This document shows positions 1 to 11,662 of a stretch of 64,000 nt of DNA, in pieces. Source of the stretch: Plectosphaerella cucumerina (Eukaryota; Ascomycota; Sordariomycetes; Glomerellales; Plectosphaerellaceae); NCBI GenBank assembly GCA_020746995.1, contig JAGPXD010000003.1:930001-994000 (forward strand), written 5' to 3'. Position 1 is the first letter of the stretch. Every line of letters begins with the position of its first letter. Both the position numbers and the translations under genes were made by a program. The notes beneath the pieces are model-generated. The model ran no database searches, was not told where the DNA came from, and saw only the letters and a list, made by a program, of their open reading frames with translations.

Positions 1-1345
1 CCGCCGCGTCGTCGGCAAGGGCAACCCGAACTCTGGCCTGCGGAAGATCTTCATCGAGGCCCGGACACGCGGCCAGCTGACATCCGAGATCTACACGGCC
101 GTCGCTCTGATCGAGCACCACGTCTACAAGGACATTGCCGGAACCAAGATCTTCGACAGGGGCGCCAAACTGTTCCCAGACGATGAGACGTTCATGCTTG
201 AGTACATTAAGTTCCTGCACTCCAAGGACGATAGCACCAGTATGTTCCTCACTATCCAGATGACATGACTTGAAACATGCTGACCATTCCCAGATGCCCG
301 CGTCGCCTTCGAGACGTGCGTCAACAAGCTCACCCAGACCCCCGAGTCTAAGCACAAGGCGAGGTCCCTCTACAAGTACTTCCACAAGTACGAGTCCCAG
401 TACGGCGAGCTCTCGTCCATCGCCGCCCTCGAGAAGAGGATGGCAGAGCTGTGGCCCGAGGACCCGAAGCTCTCCCACTTCTCGAACCGCTTCTCAACCG
501 ACTCTTTCGACCCCATCGCCTACCGCCTCATCATCTCCCCCGCCGTCCAGCTCCGGCCCAAGCTCATGCCCTCCATCGAGCAGCCCATGTCCGTCCGCGA
601 TAGCCCCGCCCCCGCGGCCCCAGCCCTCACCATCGCGCCCCCGCCCATGCGACAGTCCGCCAGCCCCGCGCCGCAGTACCTCAACAGCGCCGTCGGCGGC
701 GTCACAAACTCCCCCAAGCGTCCCTTCCCCGGCGACGACCAGGACGACTTCAACCGTCCCCGCAAGGTCGCCCGCGGCGAGTCCCCCCTCAAGGGCGCCG
801 CCGGTCGCCGCATGGACCAGTCCCGCCGCAACAACGCCGCCCCCCTCTCCCGCGACATCACCTTCCTCCTCGGCATCCTGCCTCCCTCCCACGCCTACAA
901 CGCCCAGCACTTCAACCCCGCTAGCCTCGTCGGCCTCATCCGCGCCACGGACGTCCCCGACTTCAACGTCTGGCGCTCCCAGCAGCAAGATTCATCTCGC
1001 CAGAACAACGCACGCACAGCCTCGGGCTCCCACGCTCGTCAACCCTCTGGCGGTGCCGCAGACTACACCGGCTACGCACCCCGCGGCGAATCCCCCAAGC
1101 CACGGGGCCAGAGCCCCTTTGACGCCGGCCGCCGCGTCGCCTCCGGCGGCTCAGGCTACCGCAACTCCCCCCTCTCGGCCGGCGCATTCGAACCCCCTCA
1201 GCAGCCGGGCGCCTACGCCCAGCAGGGTCAGTGGCCACCCCCCACCGGGCCATCATACGACGGCGCGCCTCCCGCCGGCTGGGCTCCTCCGCCTTCTGGC
1301 TACGGTCAGGCGCCTCAGCAGCAGTACGGCCAGTACCAGTACTAA
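1..1345 (+). CDS. rna14: RNA14-like mRNA 3'-end processing (CF IA) subunit, 3' part
   Basis: C-terminal part of the cleavage factor IA scaffold protein that acts in nuclear pre-mRNA cleavage and polyadenylation; the 5' part lies left of the window. The open frame starts at base 2 (RRVVGKGNPNSG). An intron at 240-293 (GTATGT donor, CAG acceptor) joins ...KDDST to NARVAFETCV..., after which the frame runs to the TAA at 1343-1345. The first ~150 residues are helical HAT-repeat sequence (KHKARSLYKYFHKYES) ending with the conserved stretch LWPEDPKLSHF. A Pro/Ser/Gly-rich tail follows, with a conserved island, FLLGILPPSHAYNA...GLIRATDVPDF, that resembles the C-terminal Rna15-binding ('monkeytail') segment; this match is from memory of the family. 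The tail ends in Q/Y/G-rich sequence. It converges on the RasGAP gene to the right. Confidence 0.9.
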
Positions 1346-2217
1346 GAATTGCCTGAGACAGTTGTATAGGAGGAAGACATGATCGAGCAGGCGTCGTTGT
1401 ACTTATATAGCTTCTTCGTTTTTTGTCCAGTGGCGGATGGAGGGATATGATCAGGGTACAGAGAGGAAGGAACCAGATAGCAAAAGGCGGTGTAATTTCA
1501 CGCAGAAAGCAGTGAGCAGACCAAAAATCAACTTCCACGTTTTGACACGTCCCTTTCCTCCGCGTTGCGTGACAAAGATGGTACGACGAACTTCCACATT
1601 AACATGACGACGACGATAGCTACAAAAAGTCACCCCGCGATTCCTTTCCCCCCCAGCACCTCGTGATGTGAAGCTATGGCTTCAGGTGCTGCCGGCGGCA
1701 GGCAGGCAGGCAGGCATCAAGGTCCAGCCCCTCCGCCGTGTCCCATTTCCCTTTTCCTCCATCCATCCTCCATCTCCCGGTGCAGGCTCCGTCCATTGGG
1801 CCCCGTTGGAGGGGGGTAATTAGTATAGTGCTTTGCGTGCGTGTTATATGGTAGGAGAAGCGCTGGAAGAACAACAAATCAAGCATGAAGCATCGACAAA
1901 AAACATGCCGAGACAAAAGCGCGGCTGGGACTTCAGGCCGAAATGCCCCTTCAGAGCACAAGGTTTTGAAGAGTTGGATGTTCCACCTCCCTGTTTCGCT
2001 ATTCTGGCCCCCGCGACGACATGCGTTACTAGGTCCGAGGTGTGGTAAGGTGGGCGGTTCAAGTTGTATGTTCCGGGGCAAAGTTGTGCGATCGCCGCCA
2101 GGTATGCCAGGAAGCCGCAATCCGCCTCGAAATATCATGAAAAGACTCCGGGAACGCCAGAATAATGGGTATCTTGGATGCGAATGGTACAGTCGTGAGG
2201 AGTTGAGGCGGCAAGCT
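1346..2217. other. Intergenic region between convergent genes
   Basis: Holds the 3' ends of RNA14 (+) and the RasGAP gene (-). Short open frames on both strands have no family signature and are not called. No repeat or RNA gene was recognised. A short run of the tetramer GGCA is seen near 1694-1713. Confidence 0.6.
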
Positions 2218-4722
2218 CTACCAGCCCTTCTTCCTCGCGAAACGCTTGTTCAAGAGCGCCAGGACCTTGGGTACGTTGAACTGGACGTACTCGAGGTCGA
2301 GGTCGTCTTGGCCATCTTTCTGCATCTCCAATAGGTCGTCGAGCTTGAGGTCGAGCTCCAGCAAGCCGCGGTTGCGTCCTGTGCATGTTAGTGGTGGCCT
2401 GTCAGATTCGGGAAGGGGGTGCTTACCCTTGTAGTGCAGGGAAATGACAAAGGTACCCGGCAGGGGGCTCGTGAAGTTGAAGTAGATGTTCGCTCTCCGG
2501 TTGTCGGGAACGTTGCTCTTCTGGATAACGCCCTCCTTCTCAAGTTGCTGGTGGGTGAACTTGTAGGGGCCGAGAACCTGTTGCTTCTGCTGCTTCCTCT
2601 TGGTGCCCTCGCTCTGGGAGCGGACGTTGTGAAGGTAGCTCTTGTAGGTCTCGAGCTGGCCGACAAGGTAGGTGTTGTGATCGCGAATGGTCTTGAAGAC
2701 CTCGTCGAGCTTACCGGTCTCGCGAATCACAGCCTCCTTGAGGGATCCGAGATGCTGAAGTTCCTGCTCCACCTCGTCACGGAGCAGGCCGAAGTGGTCA
2801 CTCTTATCGATGACTTTCAGTTCCTGCAGCTGCGAGAGGAGCTCCATGGCGCGGATGCCCTTGCGCACCATGACGGCGTCGTTGCGGCTTGTGGCCGCGG
2901 CGTCAGCAACCCTCTCGAGGCGGAGAGGGCGTCGTGAGACGTTGCTGGTTGACGGGATCGAGCGCATGATCTGCACGAAGATGGACTTGGCTTCCATAAA
3001 GAACACCTCCTCTTGCGTGATGTCAAGCGCGGCCGTCAGGTCGTCAATGGCTGTCTCCCAGCGGCTGAAGAGCGGGAGGTTGATCACCCTGTTCTCCTTG
3101 CGAGGCACCTGCGCGGGGGCCACGGAGAGCTCGGACATGATGATGGCCAGATGGGAGTTGTCGTCCTTGCACAGCTCGTTGTGGTGCTTCTCGATAAGGG
3201 CGTGCATGGCGTACACCTCGTTAAGGGTGATGGACAGCTCGAGGTCCTTCTTGGACAGGGCAACGTAGTTGTCCATCTCCAGGGATTCGTAAAAGTCCTG
3301 GACTTCGCAGAGATCGAGCATGAACTTGTTGACGCGGTCCTTGTTCTGGTGGATGAACGGCTGCAACTTTGCCATGTACGGCTCCTTGGCATACAGAGGC
3401 TTGTTGGCAAGGTTCTGCAGCATCTTGGCGATGTATGTCAGGGTGCGCCTCGGTCGCTCGGCGGGCTGGCCATCGATGAGCATGTACGACTTGGGCGTGA
3501 CGATGGCGGGGTTGATGAAGCGCAGGAAGAAGAAGCCGCCGATCAGGGTGCAGACGACCTGGTCGTTGGCGTCGGGGTACTTGCGCTTGGTCAAGCTGCG
3601 GATCTGCTTGCAGATCCAGCGAATGCCGTAGGGAGCCTCCTCGAGCCCGTCAATGATGGTGTTCAAGAAGCCATTAGCAATCTCGGTAAGCATCGTCAGA
3701 CGTGGCTCGATGATGGCCTGCACCTGAAGGTTCTCGGCGGCCTGCTCAGCCGTGATACCCTTGGGCAGGGAGGACGGCAGGCTGCCGGTGTCCTCCTCAA
3801 TCTGCTCAATCATGCGCTCGTACACCTTGAGGGGGTTGATCTCCAGGTCAAGATCCTTCAGCTCAATCAGGCTGTTGATCCTGTCGGCCAAGACTGACTT
3901 GAGGAAGCTCTGACCCGGGCCTCGCCTCGTGTAGGTGGTCATCATGCGGGAGACGGGTGTGTTGGCGCGCAGCAGCGACGAGTATTCGGGGGTGTTGTCG
4001 AATTGGAAGGTGAGGACGGACTAGAGGGCCATGTCAGGGATTGGGAGTCAGAATTGGAGGATAGGTGTGTACAAACCTGGAACATGGTCAGGAGCAGATG
4101 CTCTTCGCGACTCTCGTACTGGTTTCCGTAAATGGTGAACATGACCGTCTGGAGCAGCGAGTCGATCTCGGACATGGACACCAGACGGCAGAGGTGCGCA
4201 ATGTGTCTCGGCTCCGACTGGAGGAGGAACATGAGGTTGCCATATTTCTGTGTCTTGTCGTCGTTGGGGAAGGCGCCCTCCTGCATATCAGTGGCATCTT
4301 CGAGATGGCTCGCGACTTCATTCTGTTCCTCGAGGGCCATTCGGTTCTGGATCAGGAGGGCAATTCGAGAGTCGAGGTAGCGGACGTCCTTCTCGAGCAC
4401 GAAGTTCTTCTTGGACTGGGAGGAGATTTTGGACTTGAGCTCGCGCAGGATCTTCTGGGCTGGAGAGACAAGGTCGTCAGCGGCGGTTTCGTGGGTTCGA
4501 ACATTGCACAGCATGCTTACCCTTTGCGAGGTCATCCTCAATCTCGAGCTCTCCGTCGTTGGCCGACATGGACATGTACAGCGCGGACATGGAGTACCGC
4601 TTCGACTGGCGGGCGGACCGTGATCCATCGTAGGAAGACATTGTGTTTTGTCGGGAGAGGGGTTGGATTGATGAGGATGACGCGGTGGAGGCTCGGGAAG
4701 GTGCTTGCAGCATCACAGACAT
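2218..4722 (-). CDS. gapA: Ras GTPase-activating protein (Gap1/GapA type)
   Basis: Predicted negative regulator of Ras that stimulates GTP hydrolysis, homologous to fission yeast Gap1 and Aspergillus GapA. Spliced on the minus strand as 4722-4521, 4459-4077, 4020-2427, 2378-2218, giving 779 residues. Order: Ser-rich N-terminus (1-65), coiled segment (~70-130), RasGAP domain (~150-500), and a C-terminal RasGAP_C domain (~540-760). The catalytic region has SLLRANTPVSRMM, whose Arg is a candidate arginine finger (IQGAPs carry Thr there), and the structural motif FLRFINPAIVTP at about residue 358. The last intron (2379-2426) is 48 nt and open in frame, so retention would add 16 residues inside RasGAP_C; splicing restores the family sequence HYKGRNRGLLELDLKL. 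The start is the first ATG of the only Ser-rich N-terminal frame that splices correctly. Confidence 0.92.
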
Positions 4723-7700
4723 GATGGCAGCGGTTTGTCGGTTGACGGATTGAGAAGGGAGGTTTGTTCGCCTCTGGAAGCACTGTCAGGGTGCTACAGG
4801 GTCGCAGGGTCGCGCGCGGGTGGTTCGAGAGGACGCACGTGAGGCTGCGTGTCCAGTGCGTGGGCGGAGGGATTAGGTTTGATTGTGTGTTTGGTGCTCG
4901 GGCGGCGTGTTGCTGTCGTCAAGGCGATGGACGACGGAGTGGTCTAAGGGGTGGCCTGTGGCCGGCAGCACGGTTTGACCGCGTCACACAGCGTGGACCA
5001 CGAGGTGAGGCGTGGACCGGTGACAATCGGCGTGGGGATCCCCTCGTCGTCAGGCCGAAAGACCAGGCGATCGTTTGAGGCCCCGGGATGTCGTGGAGAC
5101 GCCACGAGGGTGATGGGTCGAATGCCCTGCAGCACTCGAGGGACCCGACGAGCTAGGTTTTGCTGGCCGGAGAGAATGTGGAGAACCGAGGAAGTCTGCT
5201 GGCGGGCAGAGTTGCAGGATGATGCGATGCGTGTGACGACAGCGAGAAATTCGGTCGGTCGGTCGGGTCGATTGAGTTGTTGCGTTGCGGCAAGGTGAGG
5301 GAGAGGAGGCGACCGGTATTTTGCAGAAAAAGCAAGGACAAGTCTGCGCTGTTCGGTGTCAAGGCTCGAGAACGACGGCTGGGCTGGCTGGGGGGTGGAA
5401 TTGGCAGCTGAAAGCGAGGTAGCGTCTGTTCGAGATAAGGGGTATCGGGGTGTGCGTCGTCGTGTCTTTCGGGCGTCGGAGCCTGGGAGATGCGCGGCAG
5501 TCGCTGGAACGGAGGCAGATTGGGAAGACGAAAAAAGACGATTGCGCAGAAGTCGGCCAAAGTCGAGGAGGGGGAATGTTTCAATAAAGTCCGGGAAAGA
5601 GGACGAGTGGTGGGAGGGAGATGGTGGGAGGAGTGGAGGAGACAGGGACCACACGGACTTCTGATGGGCGGGCAGACTTGTAAGACAGGGGTATTTGGGA
5701 AGGGCAGCAGGGGCGGGCAGCGGAGGACAGTGGAGGGCAAGGCAGGCAGGCAGTCAGAGGTTGTCGGTGGAAGGAACGAAGGAGGAGGGGGGAGGAGAGG
5801 AGACAGGACGCGATGCTGAAAAGGGGAATGGATTGGCAGTGCACAAGAAAAGGGGGAAGAGACACGGGGGAGGAATTTGAAGAGACCGAGCGAATCGCTC
5901 AGTTGGGCAGCTCGCAGGAAGGCCTCCAGAAGCAGGCTGATGGGATGGGATGAGATGGACTGCGACATCGACAGCGACAGCGCCAATGTCCAGTTCAGTG
6001 GAAAGGGGACACTGAGCGAGCGAGCTGGGCTGGCTGGGCTGGCTGGACGGATGGAAGGTGGTTTACCTTTGGAGCTGCCCAGTGTGGAGATGCAGACAGG
6101 GCAGTCTCCCGACAGGTCTCCCGTCAGAACCTGACCTTGAGTTGTCCCGTCCCCGGCCACCGGCGCCCTGGACCTGAAGAGCGCACACGTGCCGGCCTCG
6201 CTGAAGCAGGTACGGTTTATTCCCCCGGACCACTGACAGCCATGGTGGTGACGGGACGGGATGCAGCCGAGCGAAGGGGGGACTTCAAGTTGGAGGCGCA
6301 CGCATGTAAGGTACATACTGTACTTCAGGTAAGTACCTACACTGTGAGAGCGACCTGATCACACAGGGTCAGCACCTGCGGCCGCATCCACACCAAATGG
6401 TTAAGTGGGCGGGGCCGCGCCCGTTGGAAAGAAGAGAAGGGTCATCGGCGCGGACACGGACCTCCAGCGCGACGCCCCTGACTGGTCGACCAGCTTCCTG
6501 TGCCTGAAAGGAGGGGCGGGCCCATCCCACATCGGGTCAGAAGACCTTCAGGACCCCCAAAGGGAACGGGGCACGTTCCTCGTCTTTGGCTTGGCTCCGG
6601 CCCCCTCGAACTATCCCCCTCTTGCCCATCTGCCATCTCCATCCGCCGCTCGGGGCAGCCTCGAATGACGATTCTTCCCCCTTTTTGTATGTCTTGACTC
6701 GATCGCTAACATGGCCACTGGCTTCGTTTGCGAGGTTTTTCTGCCAGGTGTGGACAGAAGTATCCAGTCTTTTGGGGGGATGAACCAGGGGCGAACTCAT
6801 CTGCCGAGAGCCTCGTCCGCTGCGTGCTCCGGAACTCGGTCGAGGGCTGCTTGATGCACACCCGAGACACGGTGGTTCATGGGAGCCAAAAAGGACAGCC
6901 AGACTCAGATGCGACTCTGGGAAAAACCTGGAATCCAGAAACTCCCGCATGATCGCCCTGCCCTGCCCTGCCTGACCGAGCGCTACGAGTACGAGGTAAC
7001 CGACGGCTTTCTCTGCGCAAGACTTAAGTTGTTCGCTACTTATCCTGAAGCCTGGCTTCCCTGACTTCTCAGGCACCTCGTCACCCGTCACCGTCGCATT
7101 CGCCCATCATCACCTGCAGCAACTGGTGACACACGGCCCGCCAGGCGTGGACCTGTCTGTCCGGACCTCGCGGCTTGCCCCCTCCACGCTCCTCTTCAAC
7201 TCTCAGCCCCATATATTCGGCCCAAACATCTTCGGGCTCTCGTTGATTGCAGGGGTGCCTTCTGACTCTGGCGCCCGCCGAGATGGGGGGTCGTCCTGCC
7301 GCTTGACTGGCCACCGCCACCGCCGTCCCAGCAAACTGGCCCGGCGATTCGATTCAGCCACCGCGACCTCGTTTCATCGTCGTTATCAGACGGCCCCAGA
7401 CACGTCACCCATCCGCACAGTCTGGTACTTACTTGCCGACTTGCGTCTGCCGGTTTGTACCAGACTGGACTGGACTGACTTCAACTCACCTCGGACGCCG
7501 GCAAGTGCCACTTTGGCCCTCCGCGCCCCCGGCAGACGCAGATCAATGCCATCTCCGTCGCGGCTACGACTCCGCTGGCCCTTTCGGCACGCGGCCGGCG
7601 GGCGGTAGTCGAGGCCGCTTGCCCAGGGCTGCCAGGGGCCCTTGCCGAACCTGTCGACCACTCGAGCCTCTGACAAGTCTCCTCCATCTTCAACCGATGA

Positions 7701-9120
7701 GGATCGTCCGTGTGCTTTTTCTTCCTTCTTCTCACCCTCAGACGTCGGCAAATTGTCTTCCTGGCAGCTTTCCAGAACATGACACCCGTTCTTTCTTTTC
7801 TCCCATCTCGCTCCGCACCCGTGGTTCTGGATCCTGAGAATATCATTCTTCGGAAACCGCAGCCGAGTCATGCATGCTACGCGTTCGCCCTTGTCCAGGG
7901 GTCCTGAGAGCTGTTTTAGCTCCCAATCCTTAGAGCGATGGCATGCATCGAGGCCTGCAAACGCTGTTCGTCAACGCATTGACTGATGCTATTCGGAAAC
8001 CTCGGCCGCGGTGGCTGACCAGGGCCATGCATGTTTGTAGGTCGCTCCCCCGCGGATGCCGCAGGCGAACCTGACGTCTTGACCGGAGAGACTCCACCCG
8101 TCGTGATCCGAATCGTGCGTTGGCGTCTTTCCGTTTCAAACATTGACGCTACCTGAGCAAGTTTTCATTGTTGAAGAGGGTTGAGTGAGCTCGCTGCGGA
8201 CGATTGCAAAGATTGTCGTGTTGAATGCCTGATCACAGGCAGTTCCTGGTGCGTTTCGAGAACCTGCCCATTCAGCATACCACGGTAGCAACCTACGCCC
8301 CGGCATCCTTCCGTCTAGCTCTGGGAGGCAACGATACGAAATTCACCCTGCTGAAGCATAGGAAGGCATGCAGCATCTGAGTCACGGTGGCCTGGCGATC
8401 AGCACCCGATTTGATACCAGTCAAACCTGATATCACGAAGGTTTCCGTCGTCCTAGCTAAGGCTCGCTCTCAACGACATGAATCAGCTACAGGCGGGGTC
8501 ATCTTTGCCACTGCAGATACATCGCTTAGGGGCGTTGCGTGGCATGTGTGCCACTAGCAGACTAATGAAGCATCAATACCACGATGAACCACCTTCGTGG
8601 GAGCGATCTGATACATCGAGCTAGCGCAGTGAAGGTTTGGCGGTCTGTGCAAGTGCTTTTGCAAGATTCCTGGTTGCCTCTTGATTCAGTCGCTGGTACC
8701 TCAGTTTCTCAGACTTCTTGGAGTTTGGACTGTATCCTGGCCCCTGGGACTACCTCGGCACGCATCCACACTCTGCTCTATGCAAATAGAGCTTCAAGTT
8801 GCCAGATGCCACATCGAGGTATTGTTTGGGATACATGACACTCAAAACGCCTTTGCTCATCAACACCTTTCTTCTCTGGCTGCAAAAAGGGGGAGAGCTG
8901 TTGTCACTTATGCCTTTGGAGAGGGCCTGTCTACAGAGGCAGTGTATGTCAATATAGCTACAGGGGCAGTATGGTTTTAAGACTGCACACGTTCATGGAT
9001 CCATCCACTGTTGCAGCTCATCCACGATGCGGTTGGATGGCTCATCCACTGCCGCAGCTCATACGAAGCGGGTGATGAGCGGAATTATGTGGCGGAAATT
9101 TCGCTTTGTATGCCTACCTA
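4723..9120. other. Long intergenic region, RasGAP upstream side
   Basis: About 4.4 kb with no supportable gene. From 4.7 to 6.0 kb the plus strand is purine-rich, so the RasGAP transcript strand is C/T-rich, as expected for a promoter and leader. A long minus-strand open frame (5153-6316) is Ser/Pro/Leu low complexity without a domain and is treated as chance. From 6.4 to 9.1 kb the sequence is mixed and contains only short frames. A short direct repeat (CATCCACTG..GCAGCTCAT) occurs at about 9002 and 9042. Confidence 0.6.
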
Positions 9121-9779
9121 GTGTGACTGGGTGATCGATGCCAGATGGCCGAGTTGTCGGCTCTGCGATACTGGTGAAAGCTCTAGGTGAGAATAAACGG
9201 GGAACCCAAGCGTTCAGCCAGCGGAATAGGTCAGCTGATGAGGCGTCTTCAATGCGTGATGTACCTGATACGAGAAAGACTTTGGGTGAGTCGCTTGACC
9301 TTGGGAGCTGCCTTGTGACGCGACTAAAGGACCGAGGCTACAATGAAAGACATCATTGACGGACATGAACGGTGGACACCGGCGAATGAGTCGCTGAATG
9401 CCAGAGTACACGGGTGATGTCACATGGGTGAATCGTCCGCTCCGTGACGCGACAGCAACAATGAATGGGAACACTCCGCGGGTCTGTCTTCTGAGACCTT
9501 ATAAAGGAAATCAAAGACACCGGCCAAGTAAACTTGCATACTTTCATCGGCAGCAACAAGAGAGAAAGTCTTCCACAGTCTCCCATCGTCGTCTTGCCAT
9601 CATACCAAACCGATTTCAGCTGGGTGATCACCCACTGAGAATTCCCGACAGATTAAGTACCAAGCGGACAAATCACTTTCGAGCTGACAGGGGAGTAGAA
9701 GCCAGAGCACATTTGACGGACAACATGCATTCTCCAAAGCTAACAGGAGGCTCCCAACGGGTCTGTCGCTCACAATGTC

Positions 9780-11015
9780 TGCGCCGTCTGCGGTGAGCGG
9801 GAGATGCCTATCCGAAGAAGTAATCACGATCTCCCCAAGTGACCAGAAGGTAGACAGACCGGTGACGCACGATACTCGACGGAGGATCACTTCATATATC
9901 TGGAGTGAACAGGAGACGTCCAAGGGGTGAACCACTCATGATTTTCGCAGGGAGCAAGAGGTTCAACGGACAAGTCACCTGAGTTGTCCGTAGTGAGTGG
10001 GTGATGTTTGACGGACAATCAGCCATAACTTACGCAGTGAGCATGAGATTCGACGGATTAATCAGTTGAAAACTCCGCAGTGAGCGGAAGACATCCAACG
10101 GAGACACACAAATCTCGAGCTAGTCAAGTCAACTCCAGAAATCTCTAAAACTAAACAAGGGAGACATTCGACAGACTAGTAACCCGCAAAACCTATCCGA
10201 CAACCCGACACTACAATGACCGACGACCAAGCAACCCACGACATCCGACTAAGGAATCATTTCCGACGTCCGCAGTGAACGGGAGATGCGACAAACGAGT
10301 CACTTCAGACGACCGCAGTGAACGAGAGATTCGACGAACGAGTCACTTCTGATATAAGCGGTGAACGGAAGAGCTTCGACAGAAATCTATAAATCTCCAA
10401 CAAGTCCAACTAACTCCAGAACATCTCCAGAATCAAACCAGGGAAACATTCGACACACCAGAGCCCACGACACCCATCTGATGACACAGCCCACAACATC
10501 CAACGACGCAGTAACCCCCCATATCCAACGGAGGAATCACTTCAGATATCCGCACTGAACGGATGTCATTCGACGGAGGTATCGAGTTTACTAATGTGAA
10601 CTAGGGAGACATTCGACGGACCGGTGACCTACGGTATCCGACGGAGGGATCACTTCAGACGTCCGTACTGAGCGGGAAACATTCGACGGAGGCATCAAAA
10701 TTTACCAAAAGTGATCCAGGGAGACACTCGACGGACTGGTGACCCACGATATCCGACAAAGGAATCACTTCAGACGTCCGCACTGAGCGTGAGATATCCG
10801 ACGGAGGCATCAAAATCACCAAAAGTGAATCAGAGAGACATTCGACGGAGCGGTGGTTCACGATATCCGACGGAGGAATCACTTCAGACGTCCGCACTGA
10901 ACGTGTGACATCCGACGGACTGTCACCGACACCCTCAAATCTCCGCACTGAACGGGAGACATCAGGTGGGCGAGTCGCCCATGATCACCCCGTGAACGGG
11001 CACACTTCGACAGGG
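9780..11015. repeat. Degenerate array of a ~30-bp core repeat
   Basis: About 15 diverged copies of a core reading roughly TCCGCACTGAACGGGAGA followed by CATTCGACGGA. Copies begin near 9787, 9897, 9946, 9984, 10031, 10072, 10270, 10308, 10355, 10547, 10660, 10776, 10887, 10936 and 10990. Spacing is irregular, 37-55 bp in some stretches and 111-116 bp in the best-preserved part (10547-10890), where cores alternate with a second module (GATATCCGACGGAGGAATCA then CTTCAGACG). Weaker copies may extend left to ~9.2 kb. No open frame, terminal inverted repeat or target duplication is visible, so it is called a satellite-like or promoter-duplication array rather than a transposon. Confidence 0.75.
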
Positions 11016-11018
11016 GCC

Positions 11019-11026
11019 TATAAAGA
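11019..11026 (+). promoter_or_regulatory. Candidate TATA box of the terpene-synthase-like gene
   Basis: TATAAAGA lies exactly at the change from the core-repeat array to the C/A-rich leader and is followed by a pyrimidine/adenine-rich strand typical of a fungal transcript start. A diverged copy of the same junction (CTATAAAT after TTCGACAG) occurs near 10387. Confidence 0.5.
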
Positions 11027-11035
11027 AAAGTTTGC

Positions 11036-11480
11036 CTTCACCTTTCAAACACCTCAACTCCGAAACATCTACAACTCTCAAACTCGACCAACTTCCCCTC
11101 ACGACTTACGACACCACGACACCAACAACCTTTCAAAATCAACCAAGTCCCACCCAAGGCCCAAGACTCAAACCCCAAGTCACCTCAACTTGGAAACATC
11201 CACAACTCTCAACATCAACCAACCTCCACCCAGGACCCAAGAAACTTGGACATCAACAAATTCCCAAGATTAACTAAGTCCTAATCAAGGCCCAAGACTC
11301 AAGTCACCTCAACTTGGAAACCCCATCACCTTCGTCAAACACCCTCTACCCAGGACCTAAGACATTTCCGACATCGACAACTTCTCAACATCAACTCAGT
11401 CCTACCCAAGGCCCAAGAGCCAGTTCACCTCGACTTTGAAACATCATCAACTTTTTGACACCCGCCGAGTTCCACTGCAA
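11036..11480 (+). repeat. C/A-rich imperfect tandem repeat in the 5' leader
   Basis: Three good copies and at least one partial copy of a ~125-135 bp unit. Each contains AAGGCCCAAGACTCAAGT then CACCTCAACTTGGAAACATC; they start near 11153, 11286 and 11407, with a partial copy near 11041. The plus strand is very poor in G. The repeat lies between the TATA box at 11019 and the first ATG at 11663, so it would form most of the 5' untranslated region. Confidence 0.7.
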
Positions 11481-11662
11481 CCCCAGACAAGTCGACTTGG
11501 AAATTTCACATCAACCCCTCCACAATCAAGCAAGTCACACCCAAGACACTCCGACACGAAAAAGTGTCCTACATCAACCCGCGACCTCTCCTCACGACTT
11601 CGACAGCAGAAAACCCAGAACCACACACCGAGATCACCAAAACAACATCCATCACCATCACC

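Noticed and set aside
270..1382. 370-codon plus-strand frame overlapping RNA14
   Set aside because: Ser/Pro/Thr shadow of the RNA14 exon in another frame.
5153..6316. 387-codon minus-strand frame upstream of RasGAP
   Set aside because: Ser/Pro/Leu low-complexity translation of a C/T-rich leader or promoter; no family features.
9214..9935. Minus-strand open frames in the repeat region (possible transposon remnants)
   Set aside because: No reverse transcriptase, transposase or integrase motif, no terminal repeats.
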